This document shows positions 10,335 to 22,369 of a stretch of 64,000 nt of DNA, piece after piece. Location: contig RDEW01000067.1 of assembly GCA_011109175.1 (NCBI GenBank), positions 65,609 through 129,608 on the forward strand, in the 5' to 3' direction. The position numbers and the translations under genes were made by a program. Each line of letters starts with the position of its first letter. The stretch's first letter is position 1. The notes beneath the pieces are model-generated. The model did no database searches, was not told where the DNA came from, and was given only the letters and a program-made list of their open reading frames with translations. Source of the DNA: Dicyema japonicum. Lineage: Eukaryota > Dicyemida > Rhombozoa > Dicyemidae.

Positions 10335-11909
10335 ATGATTGTAATCTTTCTGGTGACAGTCATCGGCTGCACGCTACAGTTTGGCCACGGACTATCGGTT
10401 ATCGACGGAATCGAGCCTGTTTGATATATTGTAACGTTTAAGTTCCTCAGTGAGTTCATTTCATCCATTTTGGCTGATCGGTATCAAATAGCTGAAAGTA
10501 AACTGCATAAAGCGGAAAATTTGATTTACACTGGAATGGCCAGCATATTCGTTCTAGGGTTGCTGTTCGGGTCGTTTCTCTCAAAACCGATGACTGACAA
10601 ATTCGGAGAAGAGGGGGATTGCTTATTAACAATGTTTTTATTGTAACTGCGGCCATTCTTCAAGGAATAGCCAAAAAGATCAACTCCTTTGAAATTATTT
10701 ATGTTGGGAGATTCATTGCAGGGTTTGGGGGAGGTTCGGTTTCGGGATATTGTAGGAATTATTCTACCCTTATCAATCATGTTTTTGATGGAAATTTCTA
10801 CGAGGAGAAATAGGGGGAAGGCTGCAGTAATAAATCAAGTATTCATCTCAGTCGGGATTACATTCGCTCAGCTGATCACATTCCGTCAAATATTTGGTTT
10901 CCGTTTTATGTAACTCAGGAACCGAGGAATTGTGGCCCATTTCGTTTGCAATCACCATCATTCCCGCCGCTCTGGCGATTATTGGTCTTCCGTTATGCCC
11001 AGAAAGTCCGAGTTGGTTGCTCATGAAAAAACGAGACGAAGATGCTTATGACTGTACTTCCTATTTTAAGTAAAGCTCTCCGGAAATTACGGAGTAATGA
11101 GAACATTGGGGCTGAGTATAAAGAGTTGATAAACGAACAGTTGGCCACCACGTGCAAGACAGTAAGCGTGTACGAAGTCTGCACAAAAAAGGAGTACAGA
11201 CGGGCCATCAGTGTAATCTCTATTGTTTTCTTTGTCCAACAATTTTCTGGGATTAATATGGCACAATCTTATGTTTGAATAATTCTAGATCCTCGCCTTC
11301 TCAAACAACATTTACAGAAATGCCGGGCTCTCAGACGACAACGTCCAATACGCCATTATTGGGTCGGGAATAGCCCTGACTATTTCCTCCTGCATCGCTG
11401 TATTAAGTTAGGGATGATGATAGGGACCCTTCATTGACACTGTGGGCAGAAAGAAGCTATTGATTTACCCCCTGGCTGTCATGATCCTCATGCTAATATT
11501 GGTCACAGTGTCTCTGATCTATAAATCATATATATTGTCTTTTGTAAGCATATATTGCTACATGCCTTGCTTCGAAATCAGTCTCGGAGTCATCGCTCAG
11601 TCCCTCATGGTTGAGTACTTCCAACAGGACGCTCGATCTTCTGCCACATCCATCGGAATCTGTGTCTCGTCATTTTCCAATTTCGTCGCTTTTTGGATAT
11701 TTAAACCCTTCATAGACAATGTAATGATTTCTGTTGACTTTTAGGAAAAAATACGAGATTATTCGTTCATTATATTCATAGTTCTATGCACAATTTGCCT
11801 CGTAGTTCTCCAAATATACACAGTCGAGACGGTTAATAGGACATTCGAGGACATCACTCGGGACTTGAAGGGAAAAAGGAAAGACAATAAAATCGGATAT
11901 CAATTATAG
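10335..11909 (+). CDS. GLUT-type sugar transporter (one-base frameshift)
   Basis: MFS membrane carrier expected to move hexose across the plasma membrane. Eight exons join with introns at 10419-10442 (24 nt), 10734-10755 (22), 10897-10918 (22), 11054-11075 (22), 11273-11288 (16), 11400-11423 (24) and 11721-11744 (24). The result is about 473 residues, close to the usual 490. Family marks: GRFIAGFGGG after TM3, PESPSWLL before the central loop, QQFSGIN in TM7, DTVGRK between TM8 and TM9, and a C-terminal VETVNRTFEDI. The loop 2-3 motif needs DKFGRRGG, but one base is missing near 10605, so the frame breaks there. Assembly error or a real lesion are both possible. No paralog lies nearby. Confidence 0.85.
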
Positions 11910-12236
11910 CTTAATTCAATAACTCTAACACTAAATCAAAATAATTACCCTCTTAAGTACCAATAACTGTTCTGAATAGTCCCCCATGGATAAGTCCTCA
12001 ATTCCGACAGTTTTCTGGGCATAAAGAAATCAAGGAGTCGAGAGGTTGAACTGATGCAGATCTGGTGGCCTATACCTCTCTTCCTTTTCTTATGGACTCA
12101 GGAGACACTGGAAACTTCAAGTTTTGGAATAAATGAGCACAAGATTTACTGAAGTTTGGGTAAGAATCCCGTCTGGGTAAATTGGGGGAACTTGGATAAG
12201 AACCTGCCTTGAGTAGAACAAGGGAATTATTAGTTA
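11910..12236. other. Short spacer with SINE-like scrap
   Basis: Between the transporter stop and a LINE fragment. Bases 12055-12085 (gatctggtggcctatacc) resemble the SINE-like copy at 21.28 kb. Nothing codes here. Confidence 0.3.
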
Positions 12237-12620
12237 TCAATTCTCGTATTCGGAGTCTAGTCTCATAAGGGCCTCCAGAGGCGTAGGTCCGGTTCGGTTA
12301 TCTTCACAAATCCAACGCTCCGTTACTCTGTAAGCCCTCTTTTGCATTTCCTCAATATGGACGGTCCCCACGAGGCGCATGCATATGAGAAACATGACTC
12401 GGTGTACTGTTTGTACACGTTCATCAGGACCGGGTGAGTACCACTCTTCCATATTCCCGATAAACTTTTCAATACGTTCAGTTTCTTATCTCATTTCAAT
12501 AGAATGTTTTCTACATGTGGTGTCAAACAGAGATCCATATCAACAGTCGCACCCAAGATCCTTTGATCGTCGCGGGAATAAATGAGCACATGATTAGAGT
12601 AATAATTATTTTTAATAATA
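12237..12620 (-). mobile_element. LINE reverse-transcriptase C-terminal fragment
   Basis: Reading the minus strand gives LGATVDMDLCLTPHVENI, then VYKQYTESCFSYACASWGPS in a shifted frame. This is the thumb region after YADD in endonuclease-type LINEs (usually LGVTFDTxLTFxxHV, then YACxxW). A 71-codon open frame in another register overlaps it and is a shadow. Frameshifts and stops show it is dead. It lies head to head with the family B LINE that begins near 12.64 kb. Confidence 0.55.
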
Positions 12621-12639
12621 GGATTAATCTTAGAAATAA

Positions 12640-14839
12640 TAATTATATGTAAAAGTCATATTGCACAATGGTCGAGATAGGTTCTCTGTGACGACCTGGA
12701 GAGATACGACGTATCTATTGGGTGCCTACAAGACACGAAAGTTACTTGTAGCCTTGATGAGAACTATGGCGAATATCAAATATATGTCTACCGAGTGACT
12801 CAAAATATTATGGACTTGGATTTGCTATCCACTCAAAGTTGACAAGTGCAGTCCACCGTATATGGAGTGTGAATGACAGGATCTGTGTTATACAAATCCG
12901 ACTAAACGACTTACCTCCTTCGAAGAACTTTCTGAGAATTATAAATGTTTATGCGCAACACTGCAGGAGAGTAGAGAAAGATCCGACAAAACTAGACGAC
13001 TTCTATTCAGCACTGTTACGGACGTACAACAAATATGAGTCGTCATCACTAATACTCATTGCTGGGATTTGAATGCAAAAATCGGGATGAAGAATAACCC
13101 GGATGATGTTTTCTTGGGAGAACATGGACGTGGAATAAGAAACCTACCCGGGACAATACTTGGTCACTTTTGTATGGCAAACAACCTTTTCCTATGCAAT
13201 ACTGCATTTACGCATCCTGCTTGCTACAAAACTACGTGGATGGGGAAGCGAAGGAACTCAGAGGAAAGCTGGTCCCAATATACAACCAACTAGATTATGT
13301 CATATGCCGGGCTAATGACAAACACCTTCTAGTAAACGCACGTTCATATGAAGGCTTGACGACTGTCAGCGACCACAAGATGGTTATTGCGATCTTCACC
13401 ATGAAAAAACATGCCATCAAATACATGCCAAAAATCACGATTTTGAGAAAATCAGAGGCAACTACGCGACTGAAAGGCTGATTTTCAACCGGAGACTACT
13501 GAGAGATATCAACAATACATTCAGACTCATATGCAGGACGTATTGGCGGATACTCGTTAGGAGACGCCTGGAAACACAAAGGATATCAACGAAGCTGCGA
13601 GTCATGTCTTGACGAAAGGGAGAATAGTAAAATGCACCTGAAGGCTACTTATTTAGATGTTCCTGTGCTTGCAAAAAGTTTAAAAGAAATAAACATGAGA
13701 AAATCAAATGCCACTGATGCTAATACGAGAAAAGCCCTTCAGGGCGAAAGGCAACGTATCAGAAGAAAAATAACAAACCGAAGTCGACTAACCATAAAAA
13801 ACGAGAACGGTAAGCTGATACTGAACACCGAAGAACAAACTGAAGCTATCGCGGCTCACTTTGAGAGCTTTTCAACATAAAACCATAGAAATCCACCCAT
13901 TTGATGGATGGCCAAGAACCCTGGAGATACCAATCACGCCCCAGGAAATCAAAACGACCTACCGAAAAGTCAAGAATAGCAGAACTCTTGGACCAGACAT
14001 AATAGATTCCGAACAACTAAAATACGGACCCCACTGCCAGCATGACAAAATTGCAAATACTACTAAATGGAATTTTCTACCAACTGCACTCTACCTTTAG
14101 TGGGACTAACAATCCTCATAAAAAATCAACAAACCAGAGGACCGCTTGAAAATTTGCGACCCATCATACTACTAAATTCATTGCGCAAAGTCTTGGCAAA
14201 CATAGTGCTTGAACAAATAAAAGGATCTGCTTACAAATACCTACTAGATGGTCAAAGTGGTTTTCGAAAAGGGAGATCCACATCTATGCGCTCTGGAGTC
14301 ACAGTTGGAGGTGTGCAACATATCAAAAATATCCGCAACGCCACCAATATTCTGGGAATTGACCTATCAAGAGCATTTGATACGGTTAACAGGAGCGGAT
14401 TTCTTGATGAGTCGAGTCTAAGGATGACCAAATTCTAGTTTTTAACACTGAGCTCCTTGTGAGAGCCGGAAAGACCTATTCAAGAAAATTTGAAACAAAC
14501 ACGGGTACTCCACAAGGAGACTCCTTTCTCCTCTACTATTCACAATTTATTTAGACGCCGCTATGAGGGAACTTAGACCGTTATACCAAGGAAAGACGGA
14601 AGAAGTGATCTACGAGACGATGTAGACCTAATTTCTGAAGCCAAAGAGGTCCTGGAAAACACATATTAGAAAACGCACCAGATGTACTAGAGGAAATGGT
14701 TTCTTACTGTGAACAGAGAGAAAACAGAATTCAGAGATAAAGGATGAGTAACGTCCTAGAAGAGAAGTGGCAACAAGTAAAGAAACTCGGTTCACTTATG
14801 GGAGATAGAGAAGATATCTTACGTAGGAACACTCTAGCC
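12640..14839 (+). mobile_element. Family B LINE, 5' part (endonuclease plus RT)
   Basis: Domain order on the plus strand: an APE-type endonuclease with RIINVYAQ, DDFYSALLRTYNK, LIAG, NAKIG and a C-terminal SDHKMV; a linker; then RT with LLNSLRKVLANIVLEQI, GQSGFRKGRST, the palm GIDLSRAFDTVNR and a GTPQGD box near 14505. Six or more frame changes and stops break it, for example at 13073, 13293, 14100 and 14436. The protein then runs straight into the hAT insertion after KKLGSLMGDREDILRRN, and the missing C-terminus continues at 16387. Related copies lie at 59.4, 62.7 and 63.0 kb. Confidence 0.8.
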
Positions 14840-16378
14840 CAGAGGTTGTCAACGGTGTGCCGCAAGACAATTTCTAGTGTGCCGCTTGCCAAATACAAAT
14901 TTGAATAAATTTATATACATTTTTTGACCTAATTAATTTAAAAAGATAAACGAATTAAAATAATTACTAAAATTAACGAATTATTTTTTATTTATATTAA
15001 ATGGCATTTACATTGGTTTACCATTATTTACTAATTTTTTAATACGCCCCAGGAAATCAAAAAAAGTGCAAAACTCGGCGCTCAGAATAATAACTGGCTG
15101 TTTAAAGTCAACCCCCACCGACCATTTACATTGGGAGTCGAAAATCCTCCCGCTCTATGACCACCTGGAAATGCGTAATTTACAATTCCTACGGCAGTCG
15201 TTCGACCCGAATCACCCAGTTCACGCTTTGCTAAGTAACAATAACCGCAGATACATACGCAGGACCCTCTTTGACCTACAAAGAGCCTTGTCGAAGATCA
15301 CCCCCCCTCAAGAAGACTCAACTTGGACCCGCCGAATCCATGATTTTATCTCAACACGGGCCATTAGGACACTTCAATATAACAAAGTCTTGGAGCGCTT
15401 CCCCCCGGATATCAGTCCAACGGAACAATCGCTCCCGAGGAAGATCAGAATCGGACTGGCTCGCCTACGGTGTGGACACCACCCTTTTCTGGCTGGCAGA
15501 GTAGTTCGAGACCTTTTTCCCTGCCCTGGACCACCGGATGCAAAAGTCGAGGATCTCTGGGAGCGGCCTGTCCGGACTGCACGCTCTTTGATGGTCGCCG
15601 GCTTCCCACTTGCTGGCGAAGCCGGGGTTAATTTAATTTAATTTAATTTAATTTTTTAATAACGTGCGCATCAACGTGCTTATGAGTAAATCAGTTCGTC
15701 GTTCTTATAAAAATTCTTATTTGTCATTTGGATTTATATGCAAAGATAAAAAATAAACTACCTCAATGTCTAATTTGCATTGAAGTCTCGGCAAATGATG
15801 CTATGGTACCTAGCAAACTAAAGAGACATTTTACTTCCAAGCATCCGGACTATTCCGAAAAATCTGTGGATTATTTTATCCATTTAAAAAACAACTTAAG
15901 TATTATTTGGTTTTTATTATGAATCGTAGATCTAGTCAAATTACGTTCAGTGAAACTTTTTAAACACAAAGGAATCATTGGAATGTTCATACCTGATCTC
16001 AAAATTGATAGCAAATCAAACTAAAAACCTCACATTATTGGCGAAAACTTGATAATCCCTGCTTGTCGTATTATTGCTCGGATTATGTTTGGTCATACAT
16101 ATGAACAAAAATAATGAAGATACCTTTGTCAGATAATACTGTTTTTTCGTCGGATTTGTTCTGAAATGCGGGTGGCTTTGTCACCCATTCGACCTGATAT
16201 TGATGATATATGCAAAAACAATAATAATAATTAAAAATTCATTTTTATTAATAAAAATTCGGGCATTAAATTACCAATTTTTGTACTTAGTTTTACACAT
16301 CTTAAATTTTTTTAATGTGTGCCGTGGATTATTTTTTTACGATTAGTGTGCCGCGAGAATTATTTTTGAAAAGCTCTG
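14840..16378 (+). mobile_element. hAT transposon (ZBED/Buster-like), defective
   Basis: The ends are CAGAGGTTGTCAA at 14840 and TTTGAAAAGCTCTG at 16378, which are imperfect inverted repeats. Flanks 14832-14839 and 16379-16386 are the identical 8-bp CTCTAGCC, the target duplication length of hAT elements. Near both ends sits the gtgtgccgc motif common to this hAT group. Inside, the plus strand encodes a BED-type zinc finger (CLIC, then KLKRHFTSKHPD at about 15812-15845) and then HTIGENLIIPACRIIARIMF after stops. The catalytic DDE core is missing, so it cannot move itself. A family A LINE is inserted at 15045. Confidence 0.9.
15045..15649 (+). mobile_element. 5'-truncated family A LINE nested in the hAT element
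   Basis: One open frame from 15066 to 15641 covers the RT C-terminus: QNSALRIITGCLKS, LPLYDHLEMRNLQFLRQSF, then LARLRCGHHPFLAGRV, a degraded cysteine region, DLWERPVRTA and the end GEAGVN. An (ATTTA)n tail follows at 15628-15650. The 12-bp AATTTTTTAATA occurs at 15033-15044 and again at 15650-15661, a target-site duplication typical of LINE insertion. The long open frame makes this one of the youngest insertions in the window. Confidence 0.85.
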
Positions 16379-16386
16379 CTCTAGCC

Positions 16387-16975
16387 AATGTGCGCTATAT
16401 TAACTGAAGAATCTATGGCTCAATCAAAGGTATCGACACAAATTAGAGAATCCTATTATACGACTCATTCATAAAACCTGTACTTTTATATAACGCTGGA
16501 ATTTTGGCGACCTCATCAGCGGATATGGAAAGACTAGACTCGTTCCACCGAGGTCAGCTGAGAAAAATAACAGGAACTACTTGGCCTACGAGAATATCGA
16601 GGAATGCTTTATATAAGAGATGCAGCACTAGATCTATCAGCTTAGAAGTACTGGAATCCAGATGGAAGCTTTTCGGACACGTGCTGAGGATGGAATTAAC
16701 ATCCCCACCGAACATATCTATGGAAAAATAATATGTTAGTCAAGAAGGCCGCTATCGTGGAAGATCTAGAACAACACTGCCAATAGTTTTACAAAAAGAC
16801 CTGGTCAATATTAAAAGAAATCTAAAAAACGCCGACGACCTGGACAACATGAGAGCCTTGGCTAGGAACAGGGGAGCATGGAAAAAGATGACATCTAACC
16901 TTGTTTTTTTTGCTGCACATGCGGGGCTATAATTAGTATGGCTCTCGTAAAGTGCTTAAATAATAATAATAATGC
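16387..16975 (+). mobile_element. Family B LINE, 3' part (continues after the hAT)
   Basis: Resumes exactly after the duplicated CTCTAGCC. It encodes YDSFIKPVLLYNAG (with a frame change), then from 16504 LDSFHRGQLRKITGTTWP, LYKRCSTRSISLEVLES and WKLFGHVLRM, then RALARNRGAWKKM after a stop. This is the conserved C-terminal region of this LINE type. The 3' end is ggggctataattagtatggc...taaagtgc plus (AAT)n at 16960-16974; nearly the same 3' sequence closes the scrap at 25.8 kb. Confidence 0.8.
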
Positions 16976-17218
16976 ACGACGATGTGACGACGTGAGTCCT
17001 ATTTTTGTGATGTACCAAATGAGAGATTTCAGACATATCTGATTGACCTAAAAGGTATAAAATTATTTTATTTCCAAGGCTTAAAATGAGAATGGTCATC
17101 TTTCCTGGTTGTTATCATTGATTGAAGTCTATTCCATATATGCCATTACAAGGAATCTTAAAAATTTTATTTATTTAACCCAAGAACACCAATAGTTAAT
17201 TTAATTGTATTAAACTAA
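16976..17218. other. Spacer between two LINEs
   Basis: No gene. The last 45 bp are ttaatttaattgtattaaa, the A/T tail of the minus-strand family A element that follows. Confidence 0.4.
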
Positions 17219-20200
17219 TTAGGTGATCCCGGCCGCCTCCATCAGGTCTCTCATCTTTTTCCGGTGGACCTTCCGAGATCCAACACAGCTTCTCTGAGGA
17301 CGGGAGGGTTTTGAAAGAAATACAAGAGGGGTGATGTAAAGTCTTCTAGTAAGACCCAATCCATTGGAGCATTGTAGGAAGTTGGATTTTCGGCACAGAG
17401 CGGCGAATCCCTTCCCATTTTGTCCGATAAGGTCTTCCAGAGAGGTGGGTGTGAGACTGACTGTTCTCACGAGCTTGCCGATAGTTGTAGCTGATAGGGA
17501 CTGAATATCACTGATTTTCTGTTTGTTCGTCCAGGATAGGTTGATTCCCCAAGACGCACAGGCGTAGCTGATAGATGGCTCAATGAATTGTTTATGTAGT
17601 AGTTTCAATGCTGGGAAAGGGGTTCTGATGCCACCAAAAATAGATTTGATCAAACCAAGCTTTCTTGAGCAGGTTCCGGAGATATATTCGACATGAGGGG
17701 AGAAGGTCATGTGCGTGTCAAAGGCGACTCCTAAGATTTTCAATTTCTTCGTAAAAGGTATTTTAGTTTGGTTGATAAATAAATCAACGGTCATTCTTCC
17801 AAGACGTTTGTCTGAGGTAAATAGGGATGTGGAGGACTTCTCAGGAGATATATCAAGTCTGTTGGAGATTAACCAATTTTGAATCACGTGTAGTTGTTTT
17901 TGAACTCTTTCTGAGGCTTTTAGGAGATCCTGGTCACGGGATCCAATTAGAATGTCATCAGCATAGGAGAGGAGAAGATCGTCTTTATCAACTGATCGTG
18001 GCAAATCGGACATAAAAAGGTTGAATAAGGCGGGGACAAAGGAGAGCCTTGCGGAACACCATTGGGAAGTAGTCTCGAAAGTGATTTGGTCCCATTCATA
18101 CAAACCCGGGCCCTTCTCCCGCTGAGGAAATTCGAAAGCCAGAGTTTTAGATTGGGGTTAATAGAGTCCAAATAATTTCCTGGTTAAGATTTTCCTGGAG
18201 ACAGAGTCAAAGGCTTTACGCAGATCCACAGAGCAGACGATGGTTTTGAGGTGACGAGGACTTGAGTTGAAGCCATCAAGGATAAATTGATTGAGAGAAG
18301 TAAGGTGGGTGGACGTTGAATAGAACTTTCTGAAGCCATGTTGAGAGGAACTGAAGGGAAGGGACGGGAAATGAGATCAAGTACCAGTTTTTCCAATAAT
18401 TTTGAAAATGAACATAATAGAGAAATTGGTCGGTATGAAGCGGGATTGTTTTTGTCCTAGCCAGGTTTTGGTATTGGGCGTATGTAGGAAAGTTTCCAAA
18501 TCGTAGGGATGGAATTCATGTTTAAAGAATAGTTGAAAATAAGGGAGATTACCTCAATAGTAACCGGTCAAAGGTGTTTGAGAAGTATTAAAAGGATGCC
18601 GTCTTGACCACAAGAGCGGGAGGGATTAATCAACTTCAAGCCTTCGAATACGTTTGAATGAGAAATAAAGGTGATCGGCAGGATTTTTTTAGGTCTCATC
18701 GATAACAAAGAAGGTCCATCTATTTTCTTGAAGGTTTTGTGACTTATACCGGTATAATACTTCATTAGTTTATTTAAGCTGTGTTGGTCTGTCTTTTGTT
18801 TCGAGGTGGAGTTTTCTTTAGGGCCAAGTCTTTTTATTGCCTTCCAGACCATCTGGGCAGATTTCTGAAATGGGAGAGAGCAGATTCGCTTTTCCCACTT
18901 GTTTGCTTCAGCCCTTCTGATCCTTCTTGAAATTTCATCATTGAGAGACTTTGTCTGGGATTTCTGTCCCGGGAGGGGAGGTACGTGTCTTTTCAAGCGG
19001 TTTCTTTTTCTGATTAGTGATTTGGTATTCTGATCCAAAATTTCGTTGTAGTATTTGAACCTTCCACGAGGGATGAATCTACTACGAGCATCAAGAATTA
19101 TTTTGTTCAAATGGTCGACGGCCTCATCAATAGAACGGAATATGTTCAAGTCAAAGCAAAGTAGAGCCTGGTCAACATGTTTTGAGTAGCCGTCCCAATT
19201 TGCTTTTTTGTAGTTGAAGAAAGAAACAGTTGTTTTTGGATGATAGAGAAATTTTTTGAATCGAATGATTATTGGATTATGATCGGAGGATAATCCGTAA
19301 TGTACTGTCCATGAAATGTTGGGTTCAAGAGTTGATGAACAGAAAGTGATGTCGGGGATGTAGATTTAATTTATTAACCCCGGATACACCGAGAAAGAAG
19401 TTAAAGTAAACAATTAATTAAGTGTATCAAGTTTCCATTTCTACAGAGTCCATCTGGAATCAGCATAAAAGGTAAGACGTCCATTACATGCAGTTGTGGA
19501 AACCCCTCCAATGGAGTGGGGAAGAGCAAATGATCCTTTTTCGTGCCGGCCTGGCACTGGGCGTTACCTAGACAGGTGGATCACATGACGCCACTCTAAT
19601 AGGAAGAGAGAGGAGGAACAGACAAGCAAGCAGAAAACTTCAATCAATTAACCACGCAGCACCACATGGCGCTACGCGGCCGTTTTTTATCATAAATCAC
19701 CTTCCACCTTCCTTGAATGGAGTTCTCGTGTGCATAGTGGGGCTGTTGAGGATTGTCATGGAGGAGAGTTGGTTTATTAGGGATTGTCCTCTTGAGTCAG
19801 TTGTTTGTGATTTCAACCAGGCAGGGTGCTTTGCATTAAAATCACCACAAAGTATTAGGTTTTCTAGGTTGTTTAGTCTGGATAAGTCCAACAAAAATCC
19901 TTTCGGGCAAGAGGACGGAGGAGGGACATATATGTTGGCAATTTTGAGAGTACTCGATCAGTTTGATATTGAAATTCCGGAGATTTCTGTGGTCCCATCG
20001 TTAGTTAGCGACTTAAGTTCAGCGGATATGTCAGAATAACGAAGGTTCTTTCTGATGATGGTAAAAAGGCCTCCACCGAGGCGGTTCGGGCGATCTAGGC
20101 GGATGCAGTCGAAACCTGGAAAATGAGGAGTAGTCGTGGACTGAGTCAACTTGCTTTCTTGAAGCAGGATCACGTCAATGTTTTGGTTGTTTGTGAAGGA

Positions 20201-20440
20201 TCGTAATTCGAGAATTTTGCTCTTTATTCCGTTGATGTTAATCTGCAGAATTGAAAGTTGGGGACCTGGGTTGAGCTCGATGTCGCCAGAGAGTAGTAGA
20301 AGGATCCCATTGAGAGTTGATGGGAGAAGAGTTGAAGGAAGCCGTCCGAAGGAACCAACTTCGGATGGGAGTGAGCAAATGGTCCTTTTCCTAGGTGCAT
20401 TAGGTGCACCCTGAGCACCTCCAGAAACGTTATTGTTTTC
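17219..20440 (-). mobile_element. Nearly complete family A LINE (endonuclease plus RT)
   Basis: Reading right to left: endonuclease with VILLQESKLT (about 20170), RLDRPNRLGGGLF, then LILCGDFNAKHPAW and, beyond the SINE, YIPDITFCSSTLE; a basic linker (NKWEKRI, QMVWKAIKRLG); then RT with SRSCGQDGI, GFRKFYSTSTH, GVPQGSPLSP, SYADDILIGSRD and LGVAFDTHMTFSPHVEY; a thumb; and the end MRDLMEAAGIT at 17219. There are few breaks: a one-base loss just after GVPQGSPLSP (about 18052) and several in the endonuclease. A SINE interrupts it at 19363-19690. It is the best full-length model of this family here. Confidence 0.85.
19363..19690 (-). repeat. SINE-like repeat inserted in the family A LINE
   Basis: About 80% alike by eye to 22370-22665 over some 300 bp, including agttgtggaaacccctcc and tggatcacatgacgccactc. 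On the minus strand it ends ccggggttaataaattaaatc, the same end as family A elements (gccggggttaatttaattt). It encodes nothing. The host endonuclease frame continues on both sides, so it is an insertion. Confidence 0.75.
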
Positions 20441-20559
20441 CAGTTTGATATAATAGATTATTTTCTACATTCATGGATCACTCTCAGCGCTCGCGACATA
20501 TTCTTAGGATTATACTTCAAGAATGATTTAGCCAGTTAAATGTACTCCCGCGTTACCGA

Positions 20560-20775
20560 TAAGCATATGAATACTTAGGGTTCCGCTTGTGCCGTACTCT
20601 TCATTATTCGTTCTACCAGTTTTCTCCATGCAGCTCGCACATCTCCGCAATTCACCGAGGGATAATTTCCGTAGCATATATCCCGATCCACCTTCACCTC
20701 TCGTAGGCAGGCCATGCTAACTTTGTATCGTTCCAAATCCATGCATAGATTCCACTGTTACAGAAATAAAGTCCT
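20560..20775 (-). mobile_element. Family B LINE 3' fragment
   Basis: The minus strand encodes a short open stretch ending AAWRKLVERIMKSTAQAEP then stop. This matches the layout of the far C-terminus of the family B copy at 59.4 kb, whose downstream sequence (aaggttccgcttgtg) also recurs here as agggttccgcttgtg. Only the last 60 codons survive. Confidence 0.5.
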
Positions 20776-21149
20776 TCAACGTCACAAAAGTCCACAGAAA
20801 CAGCATAAAATATTGGTCATTGCGTCGCATATAATTAAGAGACATTATTAGAGAAGTGTCAATCTTTCAACCAACCAGAAAAAGTATCATCCAATATATT
20901 CAGCTTCTAAAAGTAAGTTCTTTCACATGGTCATAGTCCCTCGTTTCGAACAGGATTTGAACCCGGATCATATGCGAATCAGAGAGTTATTTTGTTCGAG
21001 TCTTGTTAAGTCTAACTAGTCAGTCTCGCCATTCTTAGTAACTCAGCATGAGGTTAAGTAGATATTTAAATTTTTACTTTAATTACCATTAATTAAAAAA
21101 TTAAAATTTATTGAACCAGAAAATCACCGTAATACCTAGAATGAAAAAA

Positions 21150-21400
21150 AATTCAGGTGATCCCGGCTTTCTTCAACAGCATGCTCAGGCTTGAAGGAAG
21201 TGCCGTGCAGGGGAACTCCTCTGGATGGTTGTTGACCAATGGTCTTTTTTGATTATAATTTAAGACTATATCTGAGGCCACCAGATATGGTAAACCACAT
21301 GACGCAAACTAACAATTCGAGCTCACGGAGCCAAAAGGGAAGAGGAGAAACAGAAGAAACAAACAACACACAACACCACACTAACGTTGGCGCTAATTAC
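21150..21400 (-). mobile_element. Family A / SINE tail scrap
   Basis: The minus strand ends SMLLKKAGIT then stop at about 21155-21186, the family A terminus. Upstream on that strand is a diverged SINE-like body (aaaccacatgacgcaaac at 21294). It shows the SINE and the LINE ending on the same 3' sequence within one small fragment. Confidence 0.5.
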
Positions 21401-21534
21401 TAATTAGCTTATATCGACTAAAATTGTAGAAATATCAAAGTACATACTTTTCTAGTTGTTTACATGTATTTTACTTAACTTTAAAAGGGATAATTTATTA
21501 CGGAAAATGTGAGAAAATAGTCATATAACTGCCG

Positions 21535-22290
21535 TCCTGACTGCGTGACTTTTCCCTCTCAGGATGGCGAGCGAGATTCGCGCAAATAACCAGCAGCGCT
21601 CACGGGGGTCTCCTGATCGTGTAGAAATTCGATTCCCTAGACGACTCAAGAATTCAAGCGTCGTAGGCATAAGGGAGCCGGACGTCGGCAAGTGGAACGA
21701 ACAAAAAATTGTTGGGTAGGACCGTGTACTTTACCCGTTTTAACCTCTCGACCTTTTCAGGGCAAAACAGGCTCCAGAGGCACTCAGGAATAGGTTGCAA
21801 GGACAAATATGTACGTGCAGGTAACGTTCCAGACACGAGGTTTCGAGGCTTCAAAAGGGACGATTGTCATCCCATCTGGTTGTTTCGTCACGCCTACAAA
21901 ACAGACTGGTTCGAGCAAGAGGGTTGTTCGCGGCGTCATGGTCGCCTAGCGACTTCATTCAAAGTCATGTATCTGTGAAATCTGCCTGCACTCTTCTTTC
22001 AGGAGAGAGGGTGTAGGCAAAAACAGTCGATCTGGTCTCCGCATCGGCACGGATGTGGAACACAGACTTTTAATCCCAGTCATAGTGAGATCCATCATCC
22101 AGAAAAGTACCCAAAACTCCACTACGAACGCATTCATTATTCAAAAAAGTCCCCAAAACTCCATTGGGAATGGCATTGAGCCATACAACGCTCTCGAAGA
22201 GACCACGACAATAAACAGGCAAGGCGATGTTGGCTAGATGAAACTAGCAGATCTTCAAAAGAATTCCGGCATATGGCATCATCCAGACCC
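21535..22290 (-). mobile_element. RLE-type LINE 3' part (family C)
   Basis: The minus strand, across frame changes, reads VCVPHPCRCGDQID (a CxCG zinc motif), then MTIVPFEASKPRVWNVTCTY, which matches MTLFPFTSGRSLVWDATCVD of the 53.7-kb copy, then FVRSTCRRPAPL and a tail. Order and spacing agree with the RT-zinc-endonuclease end of RLE-type LINEs. Stops and frameshifts show it is inactive. Confidence 0.6.
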
Positions 22291-22369
22291 GCTGAGAGAA
22301 CATGGAGGGTAGGGGAAACTGATAGGTGAGACTCCAGGTCTCACGAGCATGACCTTAATTTTTGCTTAT

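Noticed and set aside
12237..12452. 71-codon minus-strand frame as an independent gene
   Set aside because: The neighbouring register encodes a LINE RT thumb (YACASWGPS), so the open frame is incidental.
19713..20039. 108-codon plus-strand open frame
   Set aside because: Antisense to the endonuclease of the family A LINE (GDFNAKHPAW on the minus strand).
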